Source of the DNA: Lolium rigidum
Taxonomy: Eukaryota > Streptophyta > Magnoliopsida > Poales > Poaceae
NCBI RefSeq assembly: GCF_022539505.1
Contig: NC_061508.1
Coordinates: forward strand, 66,163,754-66,227,753
Length of the DNA: 64,000 nucleotides
Direction of reading: 5' to 3'
In this document: positions 31,927 through 42,677 of the stretch, in pieces
Numbering within the stretch: the stretch's first letter is position 1
Layout of the letters: every line of letters starts with the position of its first letter
The notes under the pieces: model-generated
What the model saw: the letters and a program-made list of their open reading frames with translations, nothing else
Database searches by the model: none
Told to the model about the DNA's origin: nothing
Translations under genes and position numbers: made by a program

Positions 31927-33291
31927 CAAAAGCAACATCTATGGACAAACGTGGCGATGCCAATCCAGGTGATCGGCCCCAAAGATCTATGAAGGAACAT
32001 TACAAAACCTTCATTGAGCGCTTCGATCAATAGGGAGGCCGATCCCAGCAATCGGCCAAAGTTATCCTCACCACCCATTCTCGTTTAGGGTCAGCGCCGG
32101 CCCTAATAGACAATGAGGCAATGGGTTTGCGTCGGCCGATGGGCTGGAAGAAGTCAACACTGTTCTTAACCGAGCCGACGTTCACATATAGCGCCTTGGC
32201 TAACCACGGAGCCGATTTCAGCAGTTCCCTGACAGAATCGGCTCGGGGGGCACCTAATCGGATGAACATGTGCAGTGAAACATTGGCTAACCATAGAGCC
32301 GATATCAGCAGTTACCTGGCAGAATCGGCTCGGGGGACACCTAATCTGATGAGCATGTGCGATACATGTGCGATGAAACATTGGGGGCCGATAGAAAAAT
32401 CGGCCCGTAAAAAAAATATATATGCAAGGAACAAAGCCGATGCATAGCCATCGACTCTAGCACAATTACACAAGACCTACCGGCTATGTGCTCAAGGCTC
32501 GGATTTTCGCCAAGATGGTTTTCGGTTCGGCTTCAAGAGCTTCGTTTCCTTGGAGGGAATGTACAATGAGAGCAGCCTCGGCTGCAATGAGCACAACCCT
32601 TTGCGCCGTTTAGCATGGAAGAAAGCTGATCAATGGGGGCAAATTCGGCTGACTTTTCCCGGGGGCTGTCTCGGATTATCAGACTACCTGAGGTCAAAGC
32701 CTTTTTGTTTGATCCGTGCATCCTCGCCGATATTCTCGCCTCGATTAAGGCTCGGGGGGCAACTAATTTGGTAGATGCTCTATTTTTGAGAGCCGATTGG
32801 AGTTGCATCGGCTGACCTCGCATCATGACCTTCTCCGGAAGCGGTGAGCTGCTTGCGTGAAGAAGATCGTTAAAGCTACGGAGAGGAGCCGGAAAGGGAG
32901 GCCGTCGTCTTGTACAGGGTTTGGACCGTCCTGTTGCTGCAAGAAAAGGAAGGAGACTGGATTCTCAAAATAGCCGATGAACAGATCATCGGCTATAGGA
33001 TTGCGAAATATCATGGTCAGTGTATCAAATCACGATCCGAAATTGAGAAGTGCTTTACCGACGGTCTAATCGATATCCGAGTCCGGCTTCATGGGCGTCT
33101 AAGGGTAAAAAATCCGATACGTTGTTATCGGTCTTGGTGTGGCAAGCGGAAGGTTTGAAATTGGATTAATTGAAGGATAAATTGGAAGAACAATTCTCAT
33201 TAATTCAAAGGAGCGACTTACAGGAAAGAGCCGATGGCTCTCAAAAGGGGGATCTGGTGCCTAGTGCACTGCTACTGCTAGGCCTACTCCA
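31927..33291. other. Non-coding part of second X with GCCGAT pairs and an 87-bp tandem repeat
   Basis: No gene seen. GCCGAT/ATCGGC pairs are frequent. The best is ATAGCCGATGA/TCATCGGCTAT (32970-32980 and 32986-32996, perfect 11-bp arms). A tandem duplication of about 87 bp (32196-32282, then 32283 to about 32385) contains one GAGCCGAT...ATCGGCTC pair per unit. Confidence 0.7.
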
Positions 33292-33867
33292 CTAGTCGTC
33301 GCTGTCCTCATCGCCGCCGTTGTCGATGTCGTCGGCGCTGCTCCCGGGAAGTTCCTCGTCGCTGCTGCCCCAGCCCTCGGCCGGAGCTTCTTCTTCCTCG
33401 TCATCATCATCATCCTCGCTGTCCGCCCAAGAGCGGAAGCGCTTTGTCGGCGGGTATCCGATGGAGGAGGAGGATTCATCCTCCTCCTCCTCCTCTTCCT
33501 CTTCATCGTCGTCATCGTCTTCACTGTCCGCCCAAGCGCGGAATCGCTTTGCCGGCGGATGCTTAGCGGGGGAGGAGGGATCATCCTCCTCCTTTTCCTC
33601 TTCTTCCTCTACTTCTTCTTCTTCCTCCTTCCCGTCGGAGGGGGTGGGTTTCACCCAGGGATGGAGGTCGTCTTCGCTTTCGCTTATCAGCTCCCCTTCG
33701 ATGAGGAACTTGAGGTCGTCTTCCCCTTCGGTCAGAGGCAGGTCGCCATCTGACCCGACGAATGCTTCGGGTGGACCGTCTGGCACATGGTCGAAGTTCC
33801 ACTCCGGCTCGCTTGAGGAGAAAGACGGGAGGGAGAGGCCGGAGGAGACGGAGGAAGAGGAAGACAT
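33292..33867 (-). CDS. Antisense acidic Ser/Asp/Glu-rich ORF, longer copy
   Basis: Intact ORF of 191 codons, opposite in strand to the X protease and just inside the polypurine tract. I start it at the Met at 33867 (MSSSSSVSSGLSLPS), which matches the start of the copy at 6316; an in-frame Met also lies at 33945. Block order matches: Ser-rich start; an extra ~60-residue part ('EPEWNFDHVPDGPPEAFVG...') absent from the other copy; a Glu-rich run; two 'KRFR(A/S)WADSEDDDDDEEEE' units separated by 'SSSSIGYPPT'; 'APAEGWGSSDEELPGSSADD'; acidic end. Both ORFs stay open despite low-complexity repeats that easily shift frame. No known domain was recognised and the function is unknown. Confidence 0.62.
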   Translation of the reverse strand: MSSSSSVSSGLSLPSFSSSEPEWNFDHVPDGPPEAFVGSDGDLPLTEGEDDLKFLIEGELISESEDDLHPWVKPTPSDGKEEEEEVEEEEEKEEDDPSSPAKHPPAKRFRAWADSEDDDDDEEEEEEEEDESSSSIGYPPTKRFRSWADSEDDDDDEEEEAPAEGWGSSDEELPGSSADDIDNGGDEDSDD

Positions 33868-34136
33868 TGCTACAGGGAAAGAGGGTTTTTTGGTGCCGAC
33901 AGCTAGAACAGAGGAAGGGGATGAAGAGGGCTGATCAATCGGCACGGTTAAATAATGAGGAGCCTAGTGGAGATTTAATGCCATTGCAGTCTCCGAGGAA
34001 GTGATGCTAAAGCTATCAAATTTTGCAGAGAAGTTGAGAAGACAAGGTGTCATGATGAAGGATGCTGCAATGGTTCACGCTCTCGCCACGACATGACCCG
34101 ACGAAAGAAAAGCGTAATGATTTTGGAAATGTCATT

Positions 34137-34156
34137 TCCAAAACCAGGGGGGCATG
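34137..34156 (+). other. Polypurine tract of second X element
   Basis: 'aaaaccaggggggcatg' directly before the LTR start TGTTATCAC at 34157. The mirror copies abut LTRs 1 and 2 at 4456 and 6031. Confidence 0.8.
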
Positions 34157-35319
34157 TGTTATCACTAGAATTTGACCGAGTCGAGGTGGGCCGCGATCAA
34201 GATGGGCTTGAAGATTATATACGGAAGAAATACGTGAATCGGCCTTATATGCGAAGTTTGGGCTAGTTTGCCCTTGTATCTGTAACATAGTAGACTACGT
34301 GTCGGTTAGTTAGAGTTTGACTCGTGCACGGTTGGGATTATTCCCATGTTAGAAAGTCCCCCGGACTATAAATATGTATCTAGGGTTTATGAAATAAACA
34401 ACAACCAACGTTCAACACAAATCAATCTCGGCGCATCGCCAACTCCTTCGTCTCGAGGGTTTCTCCCGGTAAGCACCATGCTGCCTAGATCGCATCTTGC
34501 GATCTAGGCAAGCACAAGCTTATGACGTTGTTCATGCGTTGCTCGTGCTCGAAGCCTTTTTGATGGCGAGCAACGTAGTTATCTTAGATGTGTTAGGATT
34601 AGCATTGTTCTTCGTATCATATGCTATCGTCGTGCAACCCTTATACATCTAGCCGCCCTTACACCTATCTTAGGTGTAGGGGCGGCACCCCGCTTGATCA
34701 TTATTTAGTAGATCCGATCCGTTACGGTTGCTCCTTGTTCTTCAAGGATTAGTTTAATATCCGCATTGTTAGGCCTTACAAAGGGTTGGAGGATCCAGCG
34801 GCGTGTAGGGTGTAGTTTGCTAGCCCTAGACGAGGATGTTCCGGGATCAACCTCGTGTTGGTTTTTAGGCCCCGTCTAGGATCGGCTTACGATCACCGTG
34901 CGCGAGCGCGAGGCCCAAGCACGAGTAGGATGTTCCGATTATGCGGTGAAAACCTCAGCATCGTAGTAGGTCGCTTCAGCTTTATCTTGATCAAGCAGGA
35001 CCACCATCCGATCGTACACCTCGTACGTATCATGGGTGGATCGGCTCTTTGAGCCGATTCACGAGACAACCCGAGAGCCGATCGAGGCTCGTATTTAACG
35101 TTTACGTGTATGCCATGCAGGAAACTAAGCGAGGCATCATCCAACACCTTCCCGACCGGGTATAGGTCAGGTGGCACGCCCTTGCGACGAGCATCGGACG
35201 TGTGCGCGAAGGCTTTGCGGGCCGTCGCTCGGAGGGACCAGGGCCAGCCGCGGTCCCGAGTTGTTCCCGGCTCTACGGTGTTGCCCGTCGCTGCCCGTCG
35301 GTGGGTTTCGACCGCAACA
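34157..35319 (+). mobile_element. X element 3' LTR (second copy, 1163 bp)
   Basis: Starts TGTTATCACTAG and ends GACCGCAACA. It is plus-oriented, opposite to the copies at 3292-11674, with clear sequence divergence from them. TATAAATA is at 34377-34384. The 16-bp hairpin is at 34479-34514 and the G/C hairpin at about 34653-34687. The right flank (cgagcataaatactcc) is the inside of the element E LTR, so X inserted there. The matching left flank is not visible. Confidence 0.9.
34377..34384 (+). promoter_or_regulatory. TATA box of the X LTR
   Basis: TATAAATA in context GGACTATAAATATG, conserved at 4235-4242 and 5810-5817 (both minus). It sits about 220 bp into the LTR. Confidence 0.75.
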
Positions 35320-36161
35320 CGAGCATAAATACTCCCTCTTGGAGTCACAAGTATCAACTTGGCCAGAGCCTTTACTAGCAACGGAGAGCATGCCAGAACA
35401 TAAACAACACATATATGATAGATTGATAATCAACTTGACATAGTATTCAATATTCATTGGATCCCAACAAACACAACATGTAGCATTACAAATAGATGAT
35501 CTTGATCATGATAGGCAGCTCACAAGATCTAACATGATAGCAGAATGAGGATAAGACAACCATCTAGCTACTGCTATGGACCCATAGTCCAGGGGTGAAC
35601 TACTCACACATCGATCCGGAGGCGATCATGGCGATGAAGAGCCCTCCGGGAGATGATTCCCCTCTCCGGCGGGGTGCCGGAGGAGATCTCCTGAATCCCC
35701 CGAGATGGGATTGGCGGCGGCGACGCTCTCCGGAAGGTTTTCCGTATCGTGGCTCTCGGTATCGGGGTTTTCGCGATGAAGGCTTTAAGTAGGCGGAAGG
35801 GCGGAGTCGGAGGGCCGACAGGGGGGCCACACCATAGGGCGGCGCGGGCCCCCCCTTGGCCGCGCGGCCCTATGGGGTCGGCGCCCCGTCGCCCCACTTC
35901 GTTTCCCTTTCGGTCTTCCGGAAGCTTCGTGGAAAAATAAGACCCTGGGCGTTGATTTCGTCCAATTCCGAGAATATTTCCTTTGTAGGATTTCTGAAAC
36001 CAAAAACAGCAAAAAACAAGCAAGCGGCTCTTCGGCATCTCGTCAATAGGTTAGTGCCGGAAAATGCATAAAAATGACATAAAGTGTGTATAAAACATGT
36101 GAGTATCATCATAAAAGTAGCATGGAACATAAGAAATTATAGATACGTTTGAGACGTATCA
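35320..36161 (-). mobile_element. Element E 3' LTR (minus), truncated by the X insertion
   Basis: On minus it starts TGATACGTCTCAAACG at 36161 and follows the element B LTR for about 840 bp. It stops at 35320, inside 'ggagtatttatgctcg', where the X LTR ends. The remaining half of this LTR should lie on the other side of the X element but is not found before the gap at 31194. Confidence 0.85.
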
Positions 36162-38677
36162 AGCATCCCCAAGCTTAGTTCCTACTCGCCCTCGAGTAGG
36201 TAAACGATAACAAGGATAATTTCTGAAGTGACATGCTATCACAATCTTGATCAATACTATTGTAAAGCATATGAGATGAATGCAGCGATTCGAAGCAATG
36301 GTAAAGACAATGAGTAAACAACTGAATCATATAACAAAGACTTTTCATGAATAATACTTTCAAGACAAGCATCAATAAGACTTGCATAAGAGTTACTCAT
36401 AAAGCAATAAATTCTTAGTAGAAAGCTTTGAAAAAACACAAAGGAAGATATAAGTTTCAGCAGTTGCTTTCAACCTCAACATGTATATCTCATGGATAAT
36501 AGTCAACACAAAGTAATATAACAAGTGCAATAGGTAAACATGTAAGAATCAATGCACACAGTTGATACAAGTGTTTGCTTCTAAGATAGAAAGAAGTAGG
36601 TAAACTGACTCAACAATAAAGTAGAAGAATGGCCCTTCGCAGAGGAAGCATGGATTACTATTTTTGTGCTAGAGCTTTTCATTTTGAAAACATAGAAACA
36701 ATTTTGTCAACGGTAGTAATAAATCATATGTGTTATGTATAAGACATCTTATAAGTGGCAAGCCTCATGCATAGTATACCTCTATGCCGCCTGTACAAAG
36801 GTCTAAGGAGAAAGCTCGCATTGGATTTCTCGTTTTTGATTATTCTCAACTTAGACATCCATACCGGGACAACATAGACAACAGATAATGGGCTCCTCTT
36901 TAATGCATAAGCATTCAACAACGAGATAAAATTCTCATAAGAGATTGAGGATTCATTGTCCAAACCGAAACTTCCACCATGGATCATGGCTTTAGTTAGC
37001 GGCCCAATGTTCTTCTCTAACAATATGCATACTCAAACCATTTGATCATGAAAATCGCCCTTACTTCAGACAAGACGAACATGCATAGCAACTCACATGA
37101 TATTTAACAAAGGTAAAAGTTGATGGCGTCCCCAGAAACATGGTTACCGCTCAACAAGCAACTGATTAAGAAATAAGATACATAAGTACATATTCTTCAC
37201 CACAATAGTTTTTAAGGACATTTTCCCATGAGCTATATATTGCAAAGACAAAGAATAGAATTTTAAAGGTAGCACTCAAGTAATGTACTTTGGAATGGCA
37301 GAGAAATACCATGTAGTAGGTAGGTATGGTGGACACAATTGGCATAGTTTTTGGCTCAAGGATTTGGATGCATGAGAAGAATTCCTGTCAATACAAGGCT
37401 AGGCTAGCAAGGTTGTTTGAAGCAAACTCAAGTATAAAACGGTGCAGCAAAGCTTACATAAGAACATATTGCAAGCATTATAAGACTTTACATCGTCTCC
37501 TTGTTGTTCAAACACCTTAACCAGAAAATATCTAGACTCTAGAGAAACTAATCATGCAAACCAAATTTTAACAAGCTCTATGTAGTTCTTCATTAATAGG
37601 TACAAAGTACATGATGCAAGAGCTTAAACATGATCTATATGAGCACAACAATTGCCAAGTATCAAATTATTGAAGACAATATACCATTTACCACATGCAG
37701 CATTTTCTGTTTCCAACCATATAACAATGAATGAAGCAGTTTCAACCTTCGCCATGAACATTAAAAGTAAAGCTAAGAACATATGTGTTCATACGAAACA
37801 GCGGAGCGTGTCTCTCTCCCAAACAAGGAATGCTAGGATCCGATTTTATTCAGACAAAAACAAAAATAAAAACAAACGGACGCTCCAAGTAAAGCACATA
37901 AGAACGGAATAAAAATATAGTTTCACTAGAGGTGACCTGATAAGTTGTCGATGAAGAAGGGATGCCTTGGGCATCCCCAAGCTTAGATGCTTGAGTGTTC
38001 TTAAAATATGCAGGGATGAACCACGGGGGCATCTCCAAGCTTAGACTTTTCACTCTTCTTGATCATATTGTATCATCCTCCTCTCTTGACCCTTGAAAAC
38101 TTCCTCCACACCAAACTCAAAACAAACTCATTAGAGGGTTAGTGCATAATTGAAAATTCATATATTCAGAGGTGACATAATCATTCTTAACACTTCTGGA
38201 CATTGCACAAAGCTACTGAAAGTTAATGGAACAAAGAAATCCATCAAACATAGCAAAACAGGCAATGCGAAATAAAAGGCAGAATCTGTCAAAACAGAAC
38301 AGTCGGTAAAGATGAATTTTTCAGGAGCACTTAACTTTCTCAGATGAAAATGCTCAAATTGAATGAAAGTTGCGAACATGTCTGAGGATCACGCACGTAA
38401 ATATGCAGATTTTTCTAAATTTTCTACAGCAGGGGCGGCTCAATTTCGTGACAGCAAGAAATCTGTTTCTGCGCAGTAATCCAAATCTAGTATTGACTTT
38501 ACTATCAAAGACTTTACTTGGCACAACAATGCAATAAAATAAAGATAAGTAGAGGTTGCTATAGTAGTAACAACTTCCAAGACTCAAATATAAAACAAAA
38601 GTGCAGAAGTAAAATAATGGGTTGTCTCCCATAAGCGCTTTTCTTTAACGCCTTTCAGCTAGGCGCGAAAGTGTGAA
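36162..38677 (-). other. Element E 3' untranslated region and polypurine tract
   Basis: The polypurine tract 'ctaagcttggggatgct' (minus) occupies 36162-36178, immediately before the 3' LTR. The rest is the shared 3' block, here complete: about 2.5 kb from the end of the protease frame to the LTR. Hairpin arms GGGATGCC/GGCATCCC are at 37959-37977. No gene was recognised; short ORFs are incidental. Confidence 0.8.
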
Positions 38678-38823
38678 TCAAGTGTTATCAAGAGACGAAG
38701 CATCAACATCATAATTTGTTCTAATAATAGAATTATAAGGTAACTTCATTCTCTTTCTAGGGAAGTGTTCCATACCTTTCTTGAGAGGAAATTGATACTT
38801 AATATTACCTTCCTTCATATCAA
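38678..38823 (-). pseudogene. Element E gag-protease, C-terminal piece left of the Helitron
   Basis: Reads 'MKEGNIKYQFPLKKGMEHF' and ends 'NYDVDASSLDNT' with TGA at 38678-38680. It is the direct continuation of the protease frame interrupted at 42678. With the Helitron taken out, the text joins as in element F at 63110-63266. Confidence 0.85.
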
Positions 38824-40348
38824 CTAGCGGGGTGACTCCGCGCATTTGCGCGGCTAGATTTATTTCATATTATTTTTTATTAGCATATATGTTTTGTAGA
38901 GATTATATCAGTGTGCTATTAGATCGGAAAATAAGAAAATAAAGCCTTACAGCAATAATATTCCTGTAAAACATAATTTGGTATTGCTTTCTCTCCCGGC
39001 TATTTCCCCGCATAATATATATTAGTGACCAAGTTTAAAGCATGTGATCAAGTTTACCTTAGTGCCTACCTTATCATGAGAGTATTGTAAGGAAATATAA
39101 AACACAACTTAAATATATAAATAATTGTAGATTGTACTCTACATCTCCTTATCGACCATAATAGAGATGTATTTTTGGTGAAATTTCAAGCCTTCTACAT
39201 AGTTGCACGCATACTTTAATTGCCTATGTCCCCGTCCCGTCAAAAACAATATGCACATTCACCAAAATAATATCTAAAGGATGCCTCTCTTTCTCTCATC
39301 CTAACTTGTTTTTATTTTATTGTCCCCACATTATTTTGTACCAGAATCTTTTCACAAACGCTTAAATGAGTTGTATGTCTCGTAAAAAGTTGGAACGGAT
39401 TCACTGATTCTTGCCGAGGATATGTCTTGTATGTCTCGTTTTGGAATATTCACATATACATACTACTTCTTTCTATCATATCACTTCTCTACCAGAGTCA
39501 CATTGATTGGCCTGAACTCCATAAGTACCGCTAGCTTATACAAACATTTACCTATGGACTTGGATTGGAGTAGTTTTAGTTTCTATTCTCTATTATTGTA
39601 GCTGCTAATTCTGGTATATGTTTATTTAGAAATTATTATTAAATACAAAGTTCATAACTATTGCATATTTGTTGGTAAATCATTATTTCTCATTCAGAAT
39701 TGTGTATATGCAATAGAGGCATTTCATAAAATTCAAATATAAATCATGTATTTCTCTATCAATGTTTATTCCATGTATGAATATGGCTTTTTAATCTTAA
39801 GATTTTTTAATTTCATACAAAGGTAATTGAAAATTATTCTTGCATGAATAGTCAACAAAAATCATTCTTGCATTGACTTGATCCAGTATTTATATTTTAA
39901 AAAATAATTTGTTAATTCTTTTAATCCTGAAATTCAAAAGTAAGACAACTGAGTGACAAATTTTGTTTTTTTTCCTTGACCTCCGATCCAACCATGCTGT
40001 GGATTTGTTCAATGCCATGGGTGATCACGGGTGCTTTTATGATCCTTATTGGAAATCAATTACTACCTTTTACCTGGAACACATTGACATCCTCTTGCAT
40101 ATACTTCTTATATACCTTCGTCCAATCTTCTGGATTAAGAAGAGGATAAAACCGGTCTACACTTTGTGCCCGGGAAAGCTGTACCTAGCAGAAAGCCGGA
40201 CATGACGATAGCTGTAGCAGACGACTTAGGAAACAATCATCCATTGAAAGATCGAATATGCAGAGGAAGAGATACAACTGTTCGCGACGGCGGAGATTAG
40301 TACAGGTAAAGGATATATCTACAGCAGAGAATTTATGGGTACACAGAT

Positions 40349-41510
40349 TACCTGGTGGTCGGATGTAGGAAGTTGGACGGCGTCGTGGCACTGAATAGCT
40401 GTATCGCCAGTCCGCCACAGTTTTCCTCGCAGCGGGCTCATCGAAGCCGTCGGCCACCAAATATGCTGAAAGCGCCAGCACACTTCTTCCTCTTCTAAAT
40501 CAACAACTGTGAGATAACTCTGTACTGGAATATACGTGTTGGATTTCAATATGGCTAGAACTTGGAAATAAGATTCAGTGGAAGATGGGATCGTACCTTT
40601 CTAATGGATCTACTCCAGGACGGACGGAATACTCGCTGATCGGTGGTGTTACTGGTGATCGAACAAACCATTGATCGCTGAATGGCTCATGATCCCGTAT
40701 TGCTAATTGATGTATATCTTCTCTTGACTTCCCAACGTACCAGCGCTTCCTATAATCTTCTTGATTACGTCAAACGGGTAGGTCTAGTGGTGTATCCTGC
40801 AAACGGGCTTCTTCTGTCATTGGGAAGCAGCATCAATCAAGCTTTGAGATCTGCAACTCCTTGGTCGTCCATAATTTGCGAACAAATCACGGTTTAATAG
40901 ATAATATCCATTGTTTGAGCAATATAGTTGACTCATCGGAGACAATCGGTTGAAGACGCAGCACAGGCTGTTGTATGTCGACTGGCAATCCGGCAGCTGG
41001 TCACCGTTGTGGTTGAGCCGTTTAAAAACCTAGATTGCATGGAGCCATGGACGCTGGCAAACAACAGATCTATAATTGTTATCACAGCAACCTGAGCGCC
41101 CCGCTTTTCCTCGGCCGCTGCAACTGTCCGGGCATATTGATACATCGTCTCCATGCATATCTCCATGAACTGACCATTGGCCGAAAACGATTAGAAGTGG
41201 AGGCACATTGAATCAGTTTTCATATGCATGCACAGGTCGGAGACAAATTGAATCAGTTTTTATATGCATGCGCATGTCGATCCTGTTTTCCAAAATAATC
41301 CATGCCGTGCACGTCTCCTTTGTACGCGGAGATATGCAATCAGGTTTTTTGAATGATCCTAATTATGTAGATCTCCTCTTCTTTCGGTTTCGTGTGAGAC
41401 GTGATAGACGGGGATATTTTCTAGTTACTTTTTCAAATCTTAGCCGTTCCTTCGTAGCGTTAAGTTGTGTCAAATCTTAGCCGTTGGTTGTTTGTTGTTT
41501 TAATAATATA
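40349..41510 (-). repeat. Helitron 5'-end tandem repeat, inner copy (1162 bp)
   Basis: Nearly identical to 41511-42672. I see two substitutions (T/A at 40928 versus 42090, and A/C near 41417 versus 42579). The unit includes everything of the Helitron 5' end except its first ~5 bp. On minus the left junction reads CACCAG followed by GTAATC, which looks like a splice donor. Confidence 0.92.
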
Positions 41511-42672
41511 TACCTGGTGGTCGGATGTAGGAAGTTGGACGGCGTCGTGGCACTGAATAGCTGTATCGCCAGTCCGCCACAGTTTTCCTCGCAGCGGGCT
41601 CATCGAAGCCGTCGGCCACCAAATATGCTGAAAGCGCCAGCACACTTCTTCCTCTTCTAAATCAACAACTGTGAGATAACTCTGTACTGGAATATACGTG
41701 TTGGATTTCAATATGGCTAGAACTTGGAAATAAGATTCAGTGGAAGATGGGATCGTACCTTTCTAATGGATCTACTCCAGGACGGACGGAATACTCGCTG
41801 ATCGGTGGTGTTACTGGTGATCGAACAAACCATTGATCGCTGAATGGCTCATGATCCCGTATTGCTAATTGATGTATATCTTCTCTTGACTTCCCAACGT
41901 ACCAGCGCTTCCTATAATCTTCTTGATTACGTCAAACGGGTAGGTCTAGTGGTGTATCCTGCAAACGGGCTTCTTCTGTCATTGGGAAGCAGCATCAATC
42001 AAGCTTTGAGATCTGCAACTCCTTGGTCGTCCATAATTTGCGAACAAATCACGGTTTAATAGATAATATCCATTGTTTGAGCAATATAGATGACTCATCG
42101 GAGACAATCGGTTGAAGACGCAGCACAGGCTGTTGTATGTCGACTGGCAATCCGGCAGCTGGTCACCGTTGTGGTTGAGCCGTTTAAAAACCTAGATTGC
42201 ATGGAGCCATGGACGCTGGCAAACAACAGATCTATAATTGTTATCACAGCAACCTGAGCGCCCCGCTTTTCCTCGGCCGCTGCAACTGTCCGGGCATATT
42301 GATACATCGTCTCCATGCATATCTCCATGAACTGACCATTGGCCGAAAACGATTAGAAGTGGAGGCACATTGAATCAGTTTTCATATGCATGCACAGGTC
42401 GGAGACAAATTGAATCAGTTTTTATATGCATGCGCATGTCGATCCTGTTTTCCAAAATAATCCATGCCGTGCACGTCTCCTTTGTACGCGGAGATATGCA
42501 ATCAGGTTTTTTGAATGATCCTAATTATGTAGATCTCCTCTTCTTTCGGTTTCGTGTGAGACGTGATAGACGGGGATCTTTTCTAGTTACTTTTTCAAAT
42601 CTTAGCCGTTCCTTCGTAGCGTTAAGTTGTGTCAAATCTTAGCCGTTGGTTGTTTGTTGTTTTAATAATATA
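41511..42672 (-). repeat. Helitron 5'-end tandem repeat, outer copy (1162 bp)
   Basis: Outer copy, next to the true 5' terminus. Each copy carries the same short minus ORFs (for example 42095-42328, 'MEICMETMYQYARTVAAAEE') and a Glu-rich one ('VQSYLTVVDLEEEEVCWRFQ'). No family was recognised. Confidence 0.92.
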
Positions 42673-42677
42673 ATAGA

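Larger units (their letters stand above)
38824..42677 (-). mobile_element. Helitron (3854 bp), inserted at an exact A^T
   Basis: On minus it starts TCTATTATATTATTAAAAC (42677) and ends with a hairpin, CCGCGC/GCGCGG around AAAT, then AGTCACCCCG and CTAG (38824). These are the TC...CTRR ends with a 3' hairpin that define Helitrons. Removing it joins host A (42678) and T (38823) and restores the protease text seen uninterrupted in element F, with no target duplication, as expected. I see no Rep/helicase, so it is non-autonomous. The 5' 1162 bp is tandemly duplicated. ORFs inside (for example minus 40933-41166) may be captured gene pieces, but I do not recognise them. Confidence 0.92.

Noticed and set aside
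33320..33934. 204-codon plus-strand Ser-rich ORF
   Set aside because: Complement of the acidic antisense ORF; Ser runs arise from reverse-reading Asp/Glu codons. The minus frame has the consistent start and block order shared with 6316-6750.
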